From an uncultured Rhodospirillales bacterium (GTDB lineage Bacteria > Pseudomonadota > Alphaproteobacteria > Reyranellales > Reyranellaceae), in NCBI GenBank assembly GCA_902825855.1, contig CADECW010000003.1, forward strand, positions 62,001 to 126,000: a stretch of 64,000 bases of DNA, read 5' to 3'. Position 1 is the stretch's first letter. Each line of letters begins with the position of its first letter. The notes under the pieces are model-generated. The model was not told the DNA's origin, did no database searches, and saw nothing but the letters and a program-made list of their open reading frames with translations. Of this stretch, positions 26,380 to 36,176 are shown one piece after another. The translations under genes and the position numbers were made by a program.

Positions 26380-26394
26380 GGAGCCGAAGGCTCC
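26380..26394 (-). promoter_or_regulatory. Hairpin in front of the PEMT-like start codon
   Basis: GGAGCC-TTC-GGCTCC on the minus strand is a 6-base stem with a 3-base loop, ending 5 bases before the ATG at 26374. It would cover the ribosome binding site region. Confidence 0.35.
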
Positions 26395-26497
26395 GGAACT
26401 TGATATGCGCGCACGTCGACGAAAGATAATCGCGCATTGTGTCAGGCGAGTTACCCGATGGCAGGCATTGTTCGGGGGAGGGGCATGAACCACCACT

Positions 26498-26598
26498 GCC
26501 ATCCCGAGCAAAGCCATCCGAAGGGCGGCGTAGTCGAGGAACCTCTTATTGTCGACGCATCGACAGAAAAGGTCCCTTCGCTTCGCTCCGGTCGTGAC
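26498..26598. repeat. Dispersed palindromic repeat, family A, copy 2 (diverged)
   Basis: It begins CCATCCCGAGC, has GTCGAGGAACCTC and ATCGACAGAAAAGGTCCC in the middle, and ends CTTCGCTCCGGTCGTGAC. The order of blocks equals copy 1 at 5994, with several substitutions, and the CAGAAAAGGTCCCT core is shared. It lies between the VWA-like membrane protein gene and the PEMT-like gene, in a 234-bp stretch with no other feature. Confidence 0.7.
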
Positions 26599-26608
26599 AC
26601 GGACGAGG

Positions 26609-28708
26609 CTAGCGGCCTTCGCGCCACCAGGCACTGCCGATGGCCAGCAGGAAGGCCACGGCCACCAGGATGCCGGGCAGAAGCGGCAGCTGGTTGATGC
26701 CCGCAACCGTGTAGCCCTCGTTGCGGCGCAGCCCGATCCAGTCGGAGCCGCCGGCGGCGCGGCCGGGGCGGACGGAGCGGATATCGGGATCGCTGGTGTC
26801 GGCCAGCCACATGATCGAGCCGCCCGAGGCCTCGGTGAGAGGCTTGAGCTTGGCGTCGGTGGCACGGACGTCGGAGAATTCCAGCGGGTCGGGGTTGCCG
26901 ACCGCGGCCACGGTGCGCAGCGTGCCGTCGTCGAAGCGGTAGAGTCCAGGCTTGTCGACGTCGATCACGCCCAGGCCGAGGCCCGGGCTGGTCTGGCGCA
27001 GCTCGATCAGCTTGGTGCTGCCGTCCGGCGCGGTCATCGTGACCTGCGGGAAGGTGGCAGCGAGCGTACGGCGAGTGACTTCGATGCGGCCGCCGACGGA
27101 GGTGGCGCGCAGCGCCTCTTCTTCGAGATCGGGCTCCTTCATCAGCCAGTGGGCGACACGGCGCACCAGCTCGGGCTGCGGTCCGCCGCCGTCGATGCCG
27201 CGGTTCCACAGCCACAGGTGATCGGACATCAGCTGGGCAACGCGGCCCTCGCCGACGCGATCGAGGATGACCAGCGGCCGCTCGTCGGCGCCCGACAGCA
27301 CGGCGTTGCCGCGCTCGGTGCGCGAGGTGACCAGCCGAAACCAGCGCCCCCAGTCGGGGTCCTTACCCGGATCGCCGGCCTGCGGCAGGTTGGCAGAGAC
27401 GGGATGGCGCTGGCCGATCTCGGTGACTTTGGGCTTGAACGGCGTCTCCAGCACGTCGCCCAGCGGTGCTGCCGGCAGCACGGCGCCGAGCGGCGTGCGG
27501 TAGAGCGAGCGCTGCGTCGCAAACACCGGACCGACCGAGACCAGCAGCGCGCCGCCACCCTTCACGTACTCGGCAATGTTGCGGAAATACTCGCGGGTGA
27601 TGAGGCTGCCCGATTCGTAGCGGTCGAAGATGATGAGGTCGAATTCCTTCAGCTTCTGCTCGAACAGCTCGCGCATCGGGAAAACGATCAGGCTGAGCTC
27701 GCGCACCGGCGTGAAGTCGTCCTTCTGCGGCGTGCGCAGGATGGTGAAGTGGACGAGGTCGACGGCCGGATCGCTCTTCAGCAGGTTCCGCCACGCCCTT
27801 TCGCCCTGGTAGGGCTCGCCCGAGACCAGCAGGACGCGCAGGCGATCGCGCACGCCGTTGATGGTGAACAGGCCGCGATTGTTGTCGAGGGTGAGCTCGT
27901 TCTGGCCGGGCGCCACCTCGAGCTCGACGACGTTGGCGCCGGGATTGCCCACGGTGATGGGCAGCTCGACCGACTTGCCGACCGGCACGTCGATGCGGCG
28001 CACGATGTCGCCGTTCACCGACAGCGTCACCGGCGCCGTGCCGCCGGCGGGGTCTTCGATCTTGAACTTGGCCGTTACCTCGCGGCCGACCACGCCGAAG
28101 CGTGGCGACTGTTCCATCACGATCAGCCGGTCGCGCTCGTTCTTCTTGCCGGCGATCAGGGCATGGACCGGCGCACCGCCGAGCTCTGGCGGCAGGTTCT
28201 TGTTCGACTCCACGGCTGGCACATCGTGCACCTGGCCATCGGTCAGCAGCACGACGCCGGCCAAGCGCTCAGGGGGCACCTCGACGAGCGCCGACCGCAT
28301 GGTCTCGATCAGGCGCGTGCCGCCCGGCCGCTCGCTGCCGAGCTGGATATGCGAGGGTGGCAGCACGGCTTCGCGCACTTCCAGCCCTTCCTGCTGGCCG
28401 AGCTTGCGCTTCAAGGCTTCGCGCGCCGCCTGGACCTGGGTGCGGCGTTCACCGATCGCCATGGAATCGGAATCGTCGACCACGACCAGGGCGACGTCGG
28501 CGATCGGCTTGCGCTGCTCCTCGATCAGCGAGGGGTTGGCGAGCGCCAGCAGCACGACGGCGAGCGTGCCCAGCCGCCAGAACGTGCCGCGCGCACGCGC
28601 CGCGAGGCTGAGCCCGATCAGCACGATGCCGATCGCGCCGAGGCCGGCCAGGATCTCCCAGCTCAGCAGCGGGTCGAAGGCGACGGAAACGGCGGAGGTC
28701 GGGTTCAT
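26609..28708 (-). CDS. Large membrane protein with VWA-like and glutamine-amidotransferase-like parts
   Basis: The 699-residue protein has N-terminal helices (residues about 15-35 and 43-60), then ADVALVVVDDSDSMAIGERR, a MIDAS-like DxSxS site of a VWA-type domain, and GVVLLTDGQVHD. The middle has LRVLLVSGEPYQGERAWRNLL and LIIFDRYES...GGGALLVSVGP, which looks like a degenerate class I glutamine-amidotransferase fold. A final helix (about 675-693) ends the protein. It is the last gene of a MoxR operon and overlaps its upstream gene by ATGA. Likely a membrane partner of the MoxR ATPase; the exact role is unknown. Confidence 0.82.
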   Translation of the reverse strand: MNPTSAVSVAFDPLLSWEILAGLGAIGIVLIGLSLAARARGTFWRLGTLAVVLLALANPSLIEEQRKPIADVALVVVDDSDSMAIGERRTQVQAAREALKRKLGQQEGLEVREAVLPPSHIQLGSERPGGTRLIETMRSALVEVPPERLAGVVLLTDGQVHDVPAVESNKNLPPELGGAPVHALIAGKKNERDRLIVMEQSPRFGVVGREVTAKFKIEDPAGGTAPVTLSVNGDIVRRIDVPVGKSVELPITVGNPGANVVELEVAPGQNELTLDNNRGLFTINGVRDRLRVLLVSGEPYQGERAWRNLLKSDPAVDLVHFTILRTPQKDDFTPVRELSLIVFPMRELFEQKLKEFDLIIFDRYESGSLITREYFRNIAEYVKGGGALLVSVGPVFATQRSLYRTPLGAVLPAAPLGDVLETPFKPKVTEIGQRHPVSANLPQAGDPGKDPDWGRWFRLVTSRTERGNAVLSGADERPLVILDRVGEGRVAQLMSDHLWLWNRGIDGGGPQPELVRRVAHWLMKEPDLEEEALRATSVGGRIEVTRRTLAATFPQVTMTAPDGSTKLIELRQTSPGLGLGVIDVDKPGLYRFDDGTLRTVAAVGNPDPLEFSDVRATDAKLKPLTEASGGSIMWLADTSDPDIRSVRPGRAAGGSDWIGLRRNEGYTVAGINQLPLLPGILVAVAFLLAIGSAWWREGR

Positions 28709-31467
28709 CGCCGCAGTCTCTGCATGATGTCCTGCATGTGGACCATGTCGTCCTTGTAGTTGCCGGTCAGCGCATGCATCACCAGGTTCACGCCGACGCG
28801 GTACGACATCTCGCGCTGGGTCTCGCCGCCCGGCGACACCGGCATGATGCCGCGGCCGCGCTGGTCGGCCGCCCAGGCGCCGACATAGTCGTTGGAGCCG
28901 ATGATGACGGTGGTGACGCCGTCATTGACGCGCCCGCCGCCCGCTTCGATCCAGAGCTTGCCGCCCGTCCAGCGGCCCGGCACGTCGGACAGGAGATAGA
29001 ACGACTTCGTCAGCACATGCTCGGGCGGCATGGCGACCAGCGGCGGGATTTCGACGCCGTTGAGCAGACGCTTCAGGTCCGGGTTGCCGCCGGCCGGACG
29101 GTCGAAGCTCAGATGCTGGTCGCGCGTGTCGATGAACAGGATGCCGCCGGTGCGCAGATAGCGGTCGAGGGCGGCCTGGGCGCGCTGCGACAGGGCCGGC
29201 TGCGTCGGCGTGATCGCCCAGTAGATCAGGGGATAGAGCCGCGGCTCATCCTTCTCGAGATCGAGGCCGACCGGATCGGCAGGCTCGACCGAGGTGCGAT
29301 TGCGCAGGATCTCGCTCAGGCCTTCGAGGCCCTGCTTGGTCAGATCGTCGACTTCCTTGTCGCCGGTCGCGATGTAGGCGAGGCGAATGTCGAGGGAGCC
29401 CTTGAGCGCCTGCTCCTCGCTGAGCGGCGGCGGACCGGGGCGCTGGTCGGCGGCCTTGGCGTCGGAAGCCGGCATGGCGAGTGCGGCAAAGAGCATGAGG
29501 ACGGCCGTCGCGGCCCGGCCCCCAGGTCCCTTGGTGAAGCGGAAGGCTCGACCCATCAGCCCGCGCATCCACAGCGAGATGAAGATGTCGGCCAGCAGCA
29601 GAAGAAGGGCGGCCAGCAGGAACCACTTGGAGAGATCGGTCTCGCTGCCTTCGCTCAGGCGATCGGTCGAGACGCCGCCGGGCAGCGCCAGCGGCTTCGG
29701 CTCGCCGACGCGGCCGCCGATGTTGAAGGCGACCTGGGCGTTCTCGTCGCCGTACAGGCCCGGTGGGGTGGTGGGGCTGGGCTTGAACGTCTCGTTGGCG
29801 TTGGCCGGCAGGATCTGCGCGCCGGCAGGCGGGGCGCCCAGGCGCCCGAAACCGTCCAGCGTGCGCCAGGGCTTCAGCGCCTTGTTGACGCCGTCGCCGG
29901 CGACCCCGCGCGACAGGGTCACGAGACGTTGCAGCATGTTCACGAACAGTCCGCTCAACGCCATATTGCTCCAGCCGGTATTGGCGGTGGTGTGGATCAG
30001 CACCAGGTAACCCTGGCCGCGCTTCTCGCCGGTAACCAATGGCGTGCCGTCGGCAAGACGCGCCCAGGTCTTGTCGGCAAGGTCGGGCGTCGGCTCGGCC
30101 AGCACCTGCTGGCTGATGCGCACGTCTTTGGAGATAGGGATTCCAAGGAACGGGCTGTTGGCCGGGAACTCGGCCAGCGCGCTAGGCTGCCCCCAGCTCA
30201 TGACGCCGCCCAAGGCGCGATCACCGAGGCGCAGGCGTGTCGGCACCAGGGGATCGTTGCCGGAGGCCAGATTGGGACCGGCAAAGCGCACAGCGATGCC
30301 GCCGCGCTCGATCCACTTGGCGATCTCCTCGCGATCGGTCGCCGAGGGCGTGGCGCCATCCGGAATCAGCAACACCGCGGTGTTGCGGTTCAGCACGGAC
30401 TCGCGATCGCCGATCGACAGGCTGACATAGGGATCCAGGGCGCGCTCGAGAAAGTAGACTTCCTGCAAGAGGGGCTGCCCACTTGCGGTCGGCCGCTCGC
30501 CGAGAATCGAGACCGGCCGGCGGCGATGGCGCTCGTCCAGAAGCACGGCCGAACCCGCGCCGCCCTGGGTCTCGATGTCGAGGCGGGCCATGCGATTGCG
30601 CAGCTCGGGCGGTGTCGGCAGCACCCCTTCACCCTTGGTGGCGGTGGCCGCGAAGTCGAGATCGATGCGTGCGACGATGCGGCCGCCGTCGTCGGAGGCC
30701 TGGATGGCGACCTTGCGCGGGCCGTCGCCCGACGGGCGCAGCGCCTGCACCTTGAGGTCGCGGCCTTCGGCGACAGGCGGCAACAGAAGCAGCGGCGTCG
30801 CCGCCTGGTCGGGCAACAGCACCTGCAGGCCGTCGAACTTGCGCAGCCGCTCGGTGAGCCTGGGCGTGCCCTCGTCCTCAAGGCCGTCGCTCAGCCACAC
30901 GACGTAGGCGCTGGGATCGACCTGCATCTGGTCGATGGCGGTGACAGCGGCGGCGCGGTCGGTCGGCCATGGCTTGGGGCGGAAGGCGCGCAGGATGGTG
31001 CGGGCCTCCTCGGGCCGCATGGCGCCGCGCTTGACCGAAGGCGCATCGAGCGGCGGCGGGGCAGTGCCGGTCAGGACGACCGGACGCTGGGCGCGCTCGG
31101 CACGCTGGATCAGGCGTTCGGCATGGGCGATGCGGGTGGTCCAGCCCGGCGCCGACGACCAGCCGTCGTCGATCACCAGCATCAGTGGCCCCTTGCCTGG
31201 CAAGTCGGCCTGCGGGTTCAACAGTGGGCGGGCGACGGCCAGGATGAGCGCGGTCGCGAGCAGCAGGCGCAGCAGCAGCAGCCACCACGGCATCTTCATC
31301 GGCGTCTGCTCGGTGGGCTCAAGCCCGATCAGCAGGCGGATCGCCGGGAAGCGCACGAGCCGCGGCAAGGGCGGAATCAGCCGCAGCAGCCAATAGATCA
31401 CCGGCAGCACCAGCAGCAGGGCAAGCATGCCCGGTGCGGCGAAAGCGAAGGCGCCCAGACTCAGCAT
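28705..31467 (-). CDS. DUF4159 domain-containing membrane protein with BatA-type N-terminus
   Basis: The 920-residue protein starts with the BatA/aerotolerance N-terminal block: two helices around LLLVLPVIYWLLRLIPPLPRLVRFPAI. It then has a VWA-like region with MLVIDDGWSSAPGW, a large extracytoplasmic part, and further helices near residues 625-640 and 658-675. The C-terminal DUF4159 (residues about 700-915) carries YPLIYWAITPTQPALSQ, a TGGILFIDTRDQH strand and FYLLSDVPGRWTGG. DUF4159 is common in such operons. It overlaps the downstream gene by 4 bp and is 48 bp behind the DUF58 gene. Confidence 0.87.
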   Translation of the reverse strand: MLSLGAFAFAAPGMLALLLVLPVIYWLLRLIPPLPRLVRFPAIRLLIGLEPTEQTPMKMPWWLLLLRLLLATALILAVARPLLNPQADLPGKGPLMLVIDDGWSSAPGWTTRIAHAERLIQRAERAQRPVVLTGTAPPPLDAPSVKRGAMRPEEARTILRAFRPKPWPTDRAAAVTAIDQMQVDPSAYVVWLSDGLEDEGTPRLTERLRKFDGLQVLLPDQAATPLLLLPPVAEGRDLKVQALRPSGDGPRKVAIQASDDGGRIVARIDLDFAATATKGEGVLPTPPELRNRMARLDIETQGGAGSAVLLDERHRRRPVSILGERPTASGQPLLQEVYFLERALDPYVSLSIGDRESVLNRNTAVLLIPDGATPSATDREEIAKWIERGGIAVRFAGPNLASGNDPLVPTRLRLGDRALGGVMSWGQPSALAEFPANSPFLGIPISKDVRISQQVLAEPTPDLADKTWARLADGTPLVTGEKRGQGYLVLIHTTANTGWSNMALSGLFVNMLQRLVTLSRGVAGDGVNKALKPWRTLDGFGRLGAPPAGAQILPANANETFKPSPTTPPGLYGDENAQVAFNIGGRVGEPKPLALPGGVSTDRLSEGSETDLSKWFLLAALLLLLADIFISLWMRGLMGRAFRFTKGPGGRAATAVLMLFAALAMPASDAKAADQRPGPPPLSEEQALKGSLDIRLAYIATGDKEVDDLTKQGLEGLSEILRNRTSVEPADPVGLDLEKDEPRLYPLIYWAITPTQPALSQRAQAALDRYLRTGGILFIDTRDQHLSFDRPAGGNPDLKRLLNGVEIPPLVAMPPEHVLTKSFYLLSDVPGRWTGGKLWIEAGGGRVNDGVTTVIIGSNDYVGAWAADQRGRGIMPVSPGGETQREMSYRVGVNLVMHALTGNYKDDMVHMQDIMQRLRR

Positions 31468-31515
31468 ACGACGCTCGTATTCGGACCGTGGGCCCGGAAG
31501 AGAATGATCATCACG

Positions 31516-32409
31516 TCACGCCGCCGTCAGCCGACGCAGGTCGGCCATGGCGAGATAGAGGGACAGCAGCACGGTCTGCGGCGACTTGTCGGTGCGATGA
31601 AGATGCACTGTCCAGTCGGTCGAGCGCGTCAGGCGTTGCAGGCCTTCCTTCTGCGCGGCCAATCGTGCGCCGTAGGCCTGGCGCACGCCCTCGACACGGC
31701 GGATGGTGTGCTGGCCCTCGGCCTCGAGGCCTTCGAACTTTACATGCCCGTCGAACGGTAGGTCCTCCTCGGCAGGATCGAGGACCTGCACCAGGTGCCC
31801 GCGCACGCCACCCGAGGCGTAGTGCCGGATCACCGCTCCAATATTGTCCAGGGGATCGAGCCAGTCGGAAACCAGCACGACCGTGCCGTGCGCCGGCAAA
31901 GGCAGCAGCGGCGGCAGGCTGGGCGGCGTCTTGCCGCTGCGCGCCTCGTCGAACAGCGTCTCGGCAATGCGGCGTACGGCGATGCGGCCCGAGGTCGGGC
32001 GCATGCCCGAGCCCAGCACCGTGACTCGCTCGCCCGCATCGGACAGCAGGCTCGCGAGCGCAAGGGTGATCAGTTCGGCGCGCACCGCCTTGGTGTCGCT
32101 GTTGCGCAGCGAGGCGTACTGCATGGAGGGCGAGGCATCGCGCCACAGCCAGACGCTGGCGGCGGCTTCCCACTCGGTTTCGCGCACGAACAGGTGCCGG
32201 CTGCGCGCGCTCTGGCGCCAGTCGATCTGGCTGGCGCTGTCACCGTCGCGATAGGGCCGGTACTGCCAGAAGGCGTCGCCCTGGCCGACCCGGCGCCTTC
32301 CGTGCACGCCCTGGATCACGGTCGCAGCCACGCGATCGGCCGCCACCATGAGGGCCGGCAGCGTTCCCGCCAGTTCGAGCGAGCGATGTAGGGTCGAGGG
32401 GGACGCCAT
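31516..32409 (-). CDS. DUF58 domain-containing protein
   Basis: The 297-residue protein has the DUF58 hallmark FWQYRPYRDGDSASQIDWRQSARSRHLFVRE in its N-terminal third. A VWA-like remainder follows, with VWLWRDASPSMQYAS, GERVTVLGSG and VVLVSDWLDPLDN. There is no transmembrane segment. Members pair with MoxR ATPases and BatA-type membrane proteins and are thought to be adaptors in complex assembly. It is the second gene of the operon, 105 bp after moxR; a 19-bp inverted repeat lies in that gap. Confidence 0.92.
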   Translation of the reverse strand: MASPSTLHRSLELAGTLPALMVAADRVAATVIQGVHGRRRVGQGDAFWQYRPYRDGDSASQIDWRQSARSRHLFVRETEWEAAASVWLWRDASPSMQYASLRNSDTKAVRAELITLALASLLSDAGERVTVLGSGMRPTSGRIAVRRIAETLFDEARSGKTPPSLPPLLPLPAHGTVVLVSDWLDPLDNIGAVIRHYASGGVRGHLVQVLDPAEEDLPFDGHVKFEGLEAEGQHTIRRVEGVRQAYGARLAAQKEGLQRLTRSTDWTVHLHRTDKSPQTVLLSLYLAMADLRRLTAA

Positions 32410-32439
32410 CTACCGTGCTTGACCGTTCTGGTTCACCGG

Positions 32440-32495
32440 AGCGCGGACCTCCAGGTCCACATCATGAAGCATGGGCGGACCTGGAGGTCCGCGCT
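32440..32495. repeat. Long inverted repeat between the MoxR and DUF58 genes, family B
   Basis: AGCGCGGACCTCCAGGTCC (32440-32458) is followed after 18 bases by its exact reverse complement (32477-32495). The stem extends by three more pairs after one G-T mismatch. The loop contains ATCATGAAGCATGGGC. Such a hairpin would cause RNA structure in the operon transcript and could lower expression of the downstream genes. It has the look of a REP-type element, with inner palindromes GGACCTCCAGGTCC and GGACCTGGAGGTCC. Confidence 0.9.
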
Positions 32496-32514
32496 TCGGA
32501 CAAGAATGCATACG

Positions 32515-33528
<1,014 letters not shown>

Positions 33529-33595
33529 CGGGGCGCTCCTGTTGTCCGAGGGATCGAGGGTCAGGGAAGCCCAGAATTGAGGCCGGAACAAGGGC

Positions 33596-34222
33596 ATGAC
33601 GGTTGACGAAATTGTGCAGCGGGTAGGCGAACGCAGCAGGCTCCTGGCATCCGGGTTGCCTGTAACCAAGCCACCCTTGGGCAGCGACTTTTCGCTGAAC
33701 GGTGTAGTGCCCGTACCGACCAGCTTCCGGCCGGCCGCGGTTCTGGTGCCGCTGGTCCGACGCGAGCTCGAAATCACGGTTCTGCTGACCCAGCGGACAG
33801 AGGACATGCCGAGCCATGCCGGCCAGATCGCCTTTCCCGGCGGCCGCAGCCAGGCCGAGGACGCCGATGCGCAAGCGACGGCGCTGCGGGAAACAGAGGA
33901 GGAAGTAGGGATATCGCGCACGTTCGTGGAAGTGGTCGGGCCCGTCGACCCGTACCGGACCGGCACCGGCTACGAGATCACGCCGGTGGTGGGCATCGTG
34001 ACACCAGGATTCACCATTCATGCAGACCCGCGCGAGGTCGCCGACGTGTTCGAGGTGCCATTGTCGCACTTCCTGGATGAAAAGAACCATCGCATCGACA
34101 GCCGCGTCTGGCAGGGCCGCGAGCGGCGTTATTACGCAATGCCCTATGGCGATCGTTATATCTGGGGGGCGACAGCCGGCATGCTCAAGAATCTGCACTT
34201 CGTGCTGACGAACGGCAGGTAG
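33596..34222 (+). CDS. Nudix hydrolase, CoA pyrophosphatase type
   Basis: The 208-residue protein has the Nudix box with the REXXEEXGX core: the run GGRSQAEDADAQATALRETE continues into EEVGI. The upstream PSHAGQIAFPGG sequence is typical of the CoA-pyrophosphatase (NUDT7/NudL) branch. It would cleave CoA or related diphosphates in a Mg-dependent way in the cytosol. It is divergent from moxR and leads a run with a small membrane protein and the CCA transferase. Confidence 0.9.
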   Translation: MTVDEIVQRVGERSRLLASGLPVTKPPLGSDFSLNGVVPVPTSFRPAAVLVPLVRRELEITVLLTQRTEDMPSHAGQIAFPGGRSQAEDADAQATALRETEEEVGISRTFVEVVGPVDPYRTGTGYEITPVVGIVTPGFTIHADPREVADVFEVPLSHFLDEKNHRIDSRVWQGRERRYYAMPYGDRYIWGATAGMLKNLHFVLTNGR

Positions 34223-34229
34223 GCCAGCC

Positions 34230-34466
34230 ATGCTTCGCGTCATCCTTCTCGTCGTCGTCCTGGTGACGGCGCCGACCGTCGCCTTCTTCCTGTGGGCGTG
34301 GGCCGTGAAGATAAAGGAACAGCGCAAGCTCTCCGGGACCTTGCCGGAATGGCAGGACTTGCCGCTGACCTGGCTCGGCATCGCGGGCCTGCTCTGCACC
34401 ATCATCGGCTTTGTCGTCATGTTCTTCACGCAGAACCAGGGCTACGGCGGGCTGTTCGCGCCATGA
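34230..34466 (+). CDS. DUF6111-like small membrane protein
   Basis: The 78-residue protein has two hydrophobic helices (residues about 3-25 and 46-67) with a charged linker KIKEQRKLSGTLPEW. It lies between a Nudix hydrolase and the CCA transferase, a position typical for the alphaproteobacterial DUF6111 family; the family name is from recall of that context. Its stop overlaps the next start in ATGA, so it is coupled to the tRNA nucleotidyltransferase. Function unknown. Confidence 0.7.
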   Translation: MLRVILLVVVLVTAPTVAFFLWAWAVKIKEQRKLSGTLPEWQDLPLTWLGIAGLLCTIIGFVVMFFTQNQGYGGLFAP

Positions 34467-35635
34467 CGCCGTCGTGGATGAACGAGACGCCCGTGCGGGA
34501 GTTGCTCGCCGCGCTGGCGGGCGGCGGCGTCGAGGCGCGGTTCGTCGGCGGCTGCGTGCGCGATTGGGTGCTGGGCCGGTCGATCGGCGACATCGACGTT
34601 GCCGTCGACAAGCCACCCGAGACGGTGATGAAGGCGCTGGAGGCGGCCGGCATCAAAGTCGTGCCGACCGGATTGAAGCACGGCACGGTCACGGCCATCG
34701 TCAAGGGTCGCCCGTTCGAGATCACGACCCTGCGCCGCGACGTCGAAACCGATGGACGGCGCGCCATCGTCGCCTTCACCGATGACTGGCGCATCGACGC
34801 CGAACGCCGCGACTTCACCTTCAACGCGCTCTACGCCGAGGCCGACGGCACGATCCACGATTACTTCGACGGCCGGGCCGACCTTTCGGCCGGCCGGGTG
34901 CGTTTCATCGGCGATCCCGAGCAACGCATCGCCGAGGATCGCCTGCGCGTGCTGCGCTTCTTCCGTTTCCATGCCCGCTACGGCCGGCCGCCGTTCGATG
35001 GCCCGAGCTTCGATGCCTGCCGGCGCAATGCCGCGACGGTGAGCGGGCTGTCGGGCGAGCGGGTCGCCAAGGAGCTTTTCCGGACGCTCGACGCGATCGG
35101 CGGCGCCGATGCCTTCGACGCCATGCTCGAGGCCGGCGTGCTCGATCATTGGCTGCCAGAATATGCCGGCAGTGCCAGGCTGCGTGCCTTGGCGCGGCGC
35201 GAGGAGAAGGCCGACGCCCTGCGCCGGCTGGCCGCGATACTGCCGACGGACGCCAATGCGACGGCGATCGGCAAGCGGCTGAGACTCTCTAGTCAGGAAT
35301 CGGTGCGCCTGCAGCTCATGCTCGATCCCGCCAATGCGATCGATACGACCAATTTGAGGGCGAGCCTCTATCGCCTCGGCACGAAACTCTTCATCGACCG
35401 CGTCCTGCTCGATGCCCCCGGCGACTGGTGCGCCGCGTTGGCGCTCGCCGGCAGCTGGACACCGCCGGAACTGCCGATCGGCGGCAACGATGCGCTGGCG
35501 CTCGGCCTCAAGCCGGGCCCCCAGGTTGGTGCGCTGATCGAAGCGCTCGAGCGCTGGTGGATCGCCGGCGATTTCTCGGCCGATCGCGACGCCTGCCTCG
35601 CCGAGCTGAAGCGGCTCGCCGATGCTCAAGCCTAG
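34463..35635 (+). CDS. CCA tRNA nucleotidyltransferase
   Basis: The 390-residue class II enzyme adds or repairs the 3' CCA of tRNA. The start MTPSWMNETPVRELL overlaps the upstream stop by 4 bp. The nucleotidyltransferase head has the ARFVGGCVRDWVLGRSIGDIDVAVD motif, with the catalytic Asp pair in GDIDVAVD. The RRDFTFNALYAEADGTIHDYFDG and EDRLRVLRFFRFHARYG segments follow. The helical tail is shorter than in other CCA enzymes. It overlaps the following small gene by 14 bp. Confidence 0.93.
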   Translation: MTPSWMNETPVRELLAALAGGGVEARFVGGCVRDWVLGRSIGDIDVAVDKPPETVMKALEAAGIKVVPTGLKHGTVTAIVKGRPFEITTLRRDVETDGRRAIVAFTDDWRIDAERRDFTFNALYAEADGTIHDYFDGRADLSAGRVRFIGDPEQRIAEDRLRVLRFFRFHARYGRPPFDGPSFDACRRNAATVSGLSGERVAKELFRTLDAIGGADAFDAMLEAGVLDHWLPEYAGSARLRALARREEKADALRRLAAILPTDANATAIGKRLRLSSQESVRLQLMLDPANAIDTTNLRASLYRLGTKLFIDRVLLDAPGDWCAALALAGSWTPPELPIGGNDALALGLKPGPQVGALIEALERWWIAGDFSADRDACLAELKRLADAQA

Positions 35636-36083
35636 CGTCACCTTCGTCCTGTGGCTCGCGATCGCGTCGTTCATCCTGGTGAACGACGTGGTCGGCGACA
35701 CCTGGATCGCGGCGACGCTCAGCGTGCGCACCGTCGAGTGGTACAAGGTGCTGGTACCGCTGCCCTATGTGGCGATGCTGGCCGTCATACACGCCCGCCA
35801 CACCGCCGGGCCGCGCTGGTTCGAAGCGGCCCTGCTCGCTGGACTGCTGTGGCCGGTGTCGATGGTTCTGGTCGATTTCGCCTATGTCCGTCTCACCTAC
35901 GACGCCGATCCCGCGGCGTTTCTCGACCGCTTCGGCGGCCCCTATCCGCTGCTGATTGCCGGCCTGTTCGTGTTTCCTCTCCTTGCCCACTTCGTCATCC
36001 CGATGTCGCACCAAACCCCATCGTCATCCCGACCGGAGCGCGAAGCGCGGAGTGGAGGGACCTCGTCTTCGTCCGACGTATGA
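35622..36083 (+). CDS. Small four-helix membrane protein with repeat-derived C-terminus
   Basis: The 153-residue protein begins inside the end of the CCA transferase gene. Four hydrophobic segments (residues about 7-30, 47-60, 68-90 and 108-128) make it an integral membrane protein of unknown family. The last 24 residues, HQTPSSSRPEREARSGGTSS and four more, are encoded by a dispersed palindromic repeat that also supplies the stop codon. The native tail was probably shorter or different. Confidence 0.65.
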   Translation: MLKPSVTFVLWLAIASFILVNDVVGDTWIAATLSVRTVEWYKVLVPLPYVAMLAVIHARHTAGPRWFEAALLAGLLWPVSMVLVDFAYVRLTYDADPAAFLDRFGGPYPLLIAGLFVFPLLAHFVIPMSHQTPSSSRPEREARSGGTSSSSDV

Positions 36084-36128
36084 GCAGGTCCGCTTCGCCT
36101 CGCTGCGCTCGGCTCCGGTCGGGATGAC
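36023..36128. repeat. Dispersed palindromic repeat, family A, copy 3
   Basis: It starts GTCATCCCGACCGGAGC and ends GGCTCCGGTCGGGATGAC, nearly a perfect inverted pair, with inner GAGGGACCT and GCAGGTCCGC. Its last 35 bases are identical to copy 1. A half element, GACTACGGCCGGGATGAC, follows at 36147-36164. The copy overlaps the C-terminal codons of the preceding gene. Confidence 0.85.
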
Positions 36129-36176
36129 GCCGGGCAAGGTCGCTCGACTACGGCCGGGATGACGAGGGCTGTACCG

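Noticed and set aside
28738..31761. A 1007-codon open frame on the plus strand
   Set aside because: It lies antisense to the DUF4159 membrane protein gene; its product is His/Arg/Gly-rich with no domain, as expected for an antisense frame in GC-rich DNA.
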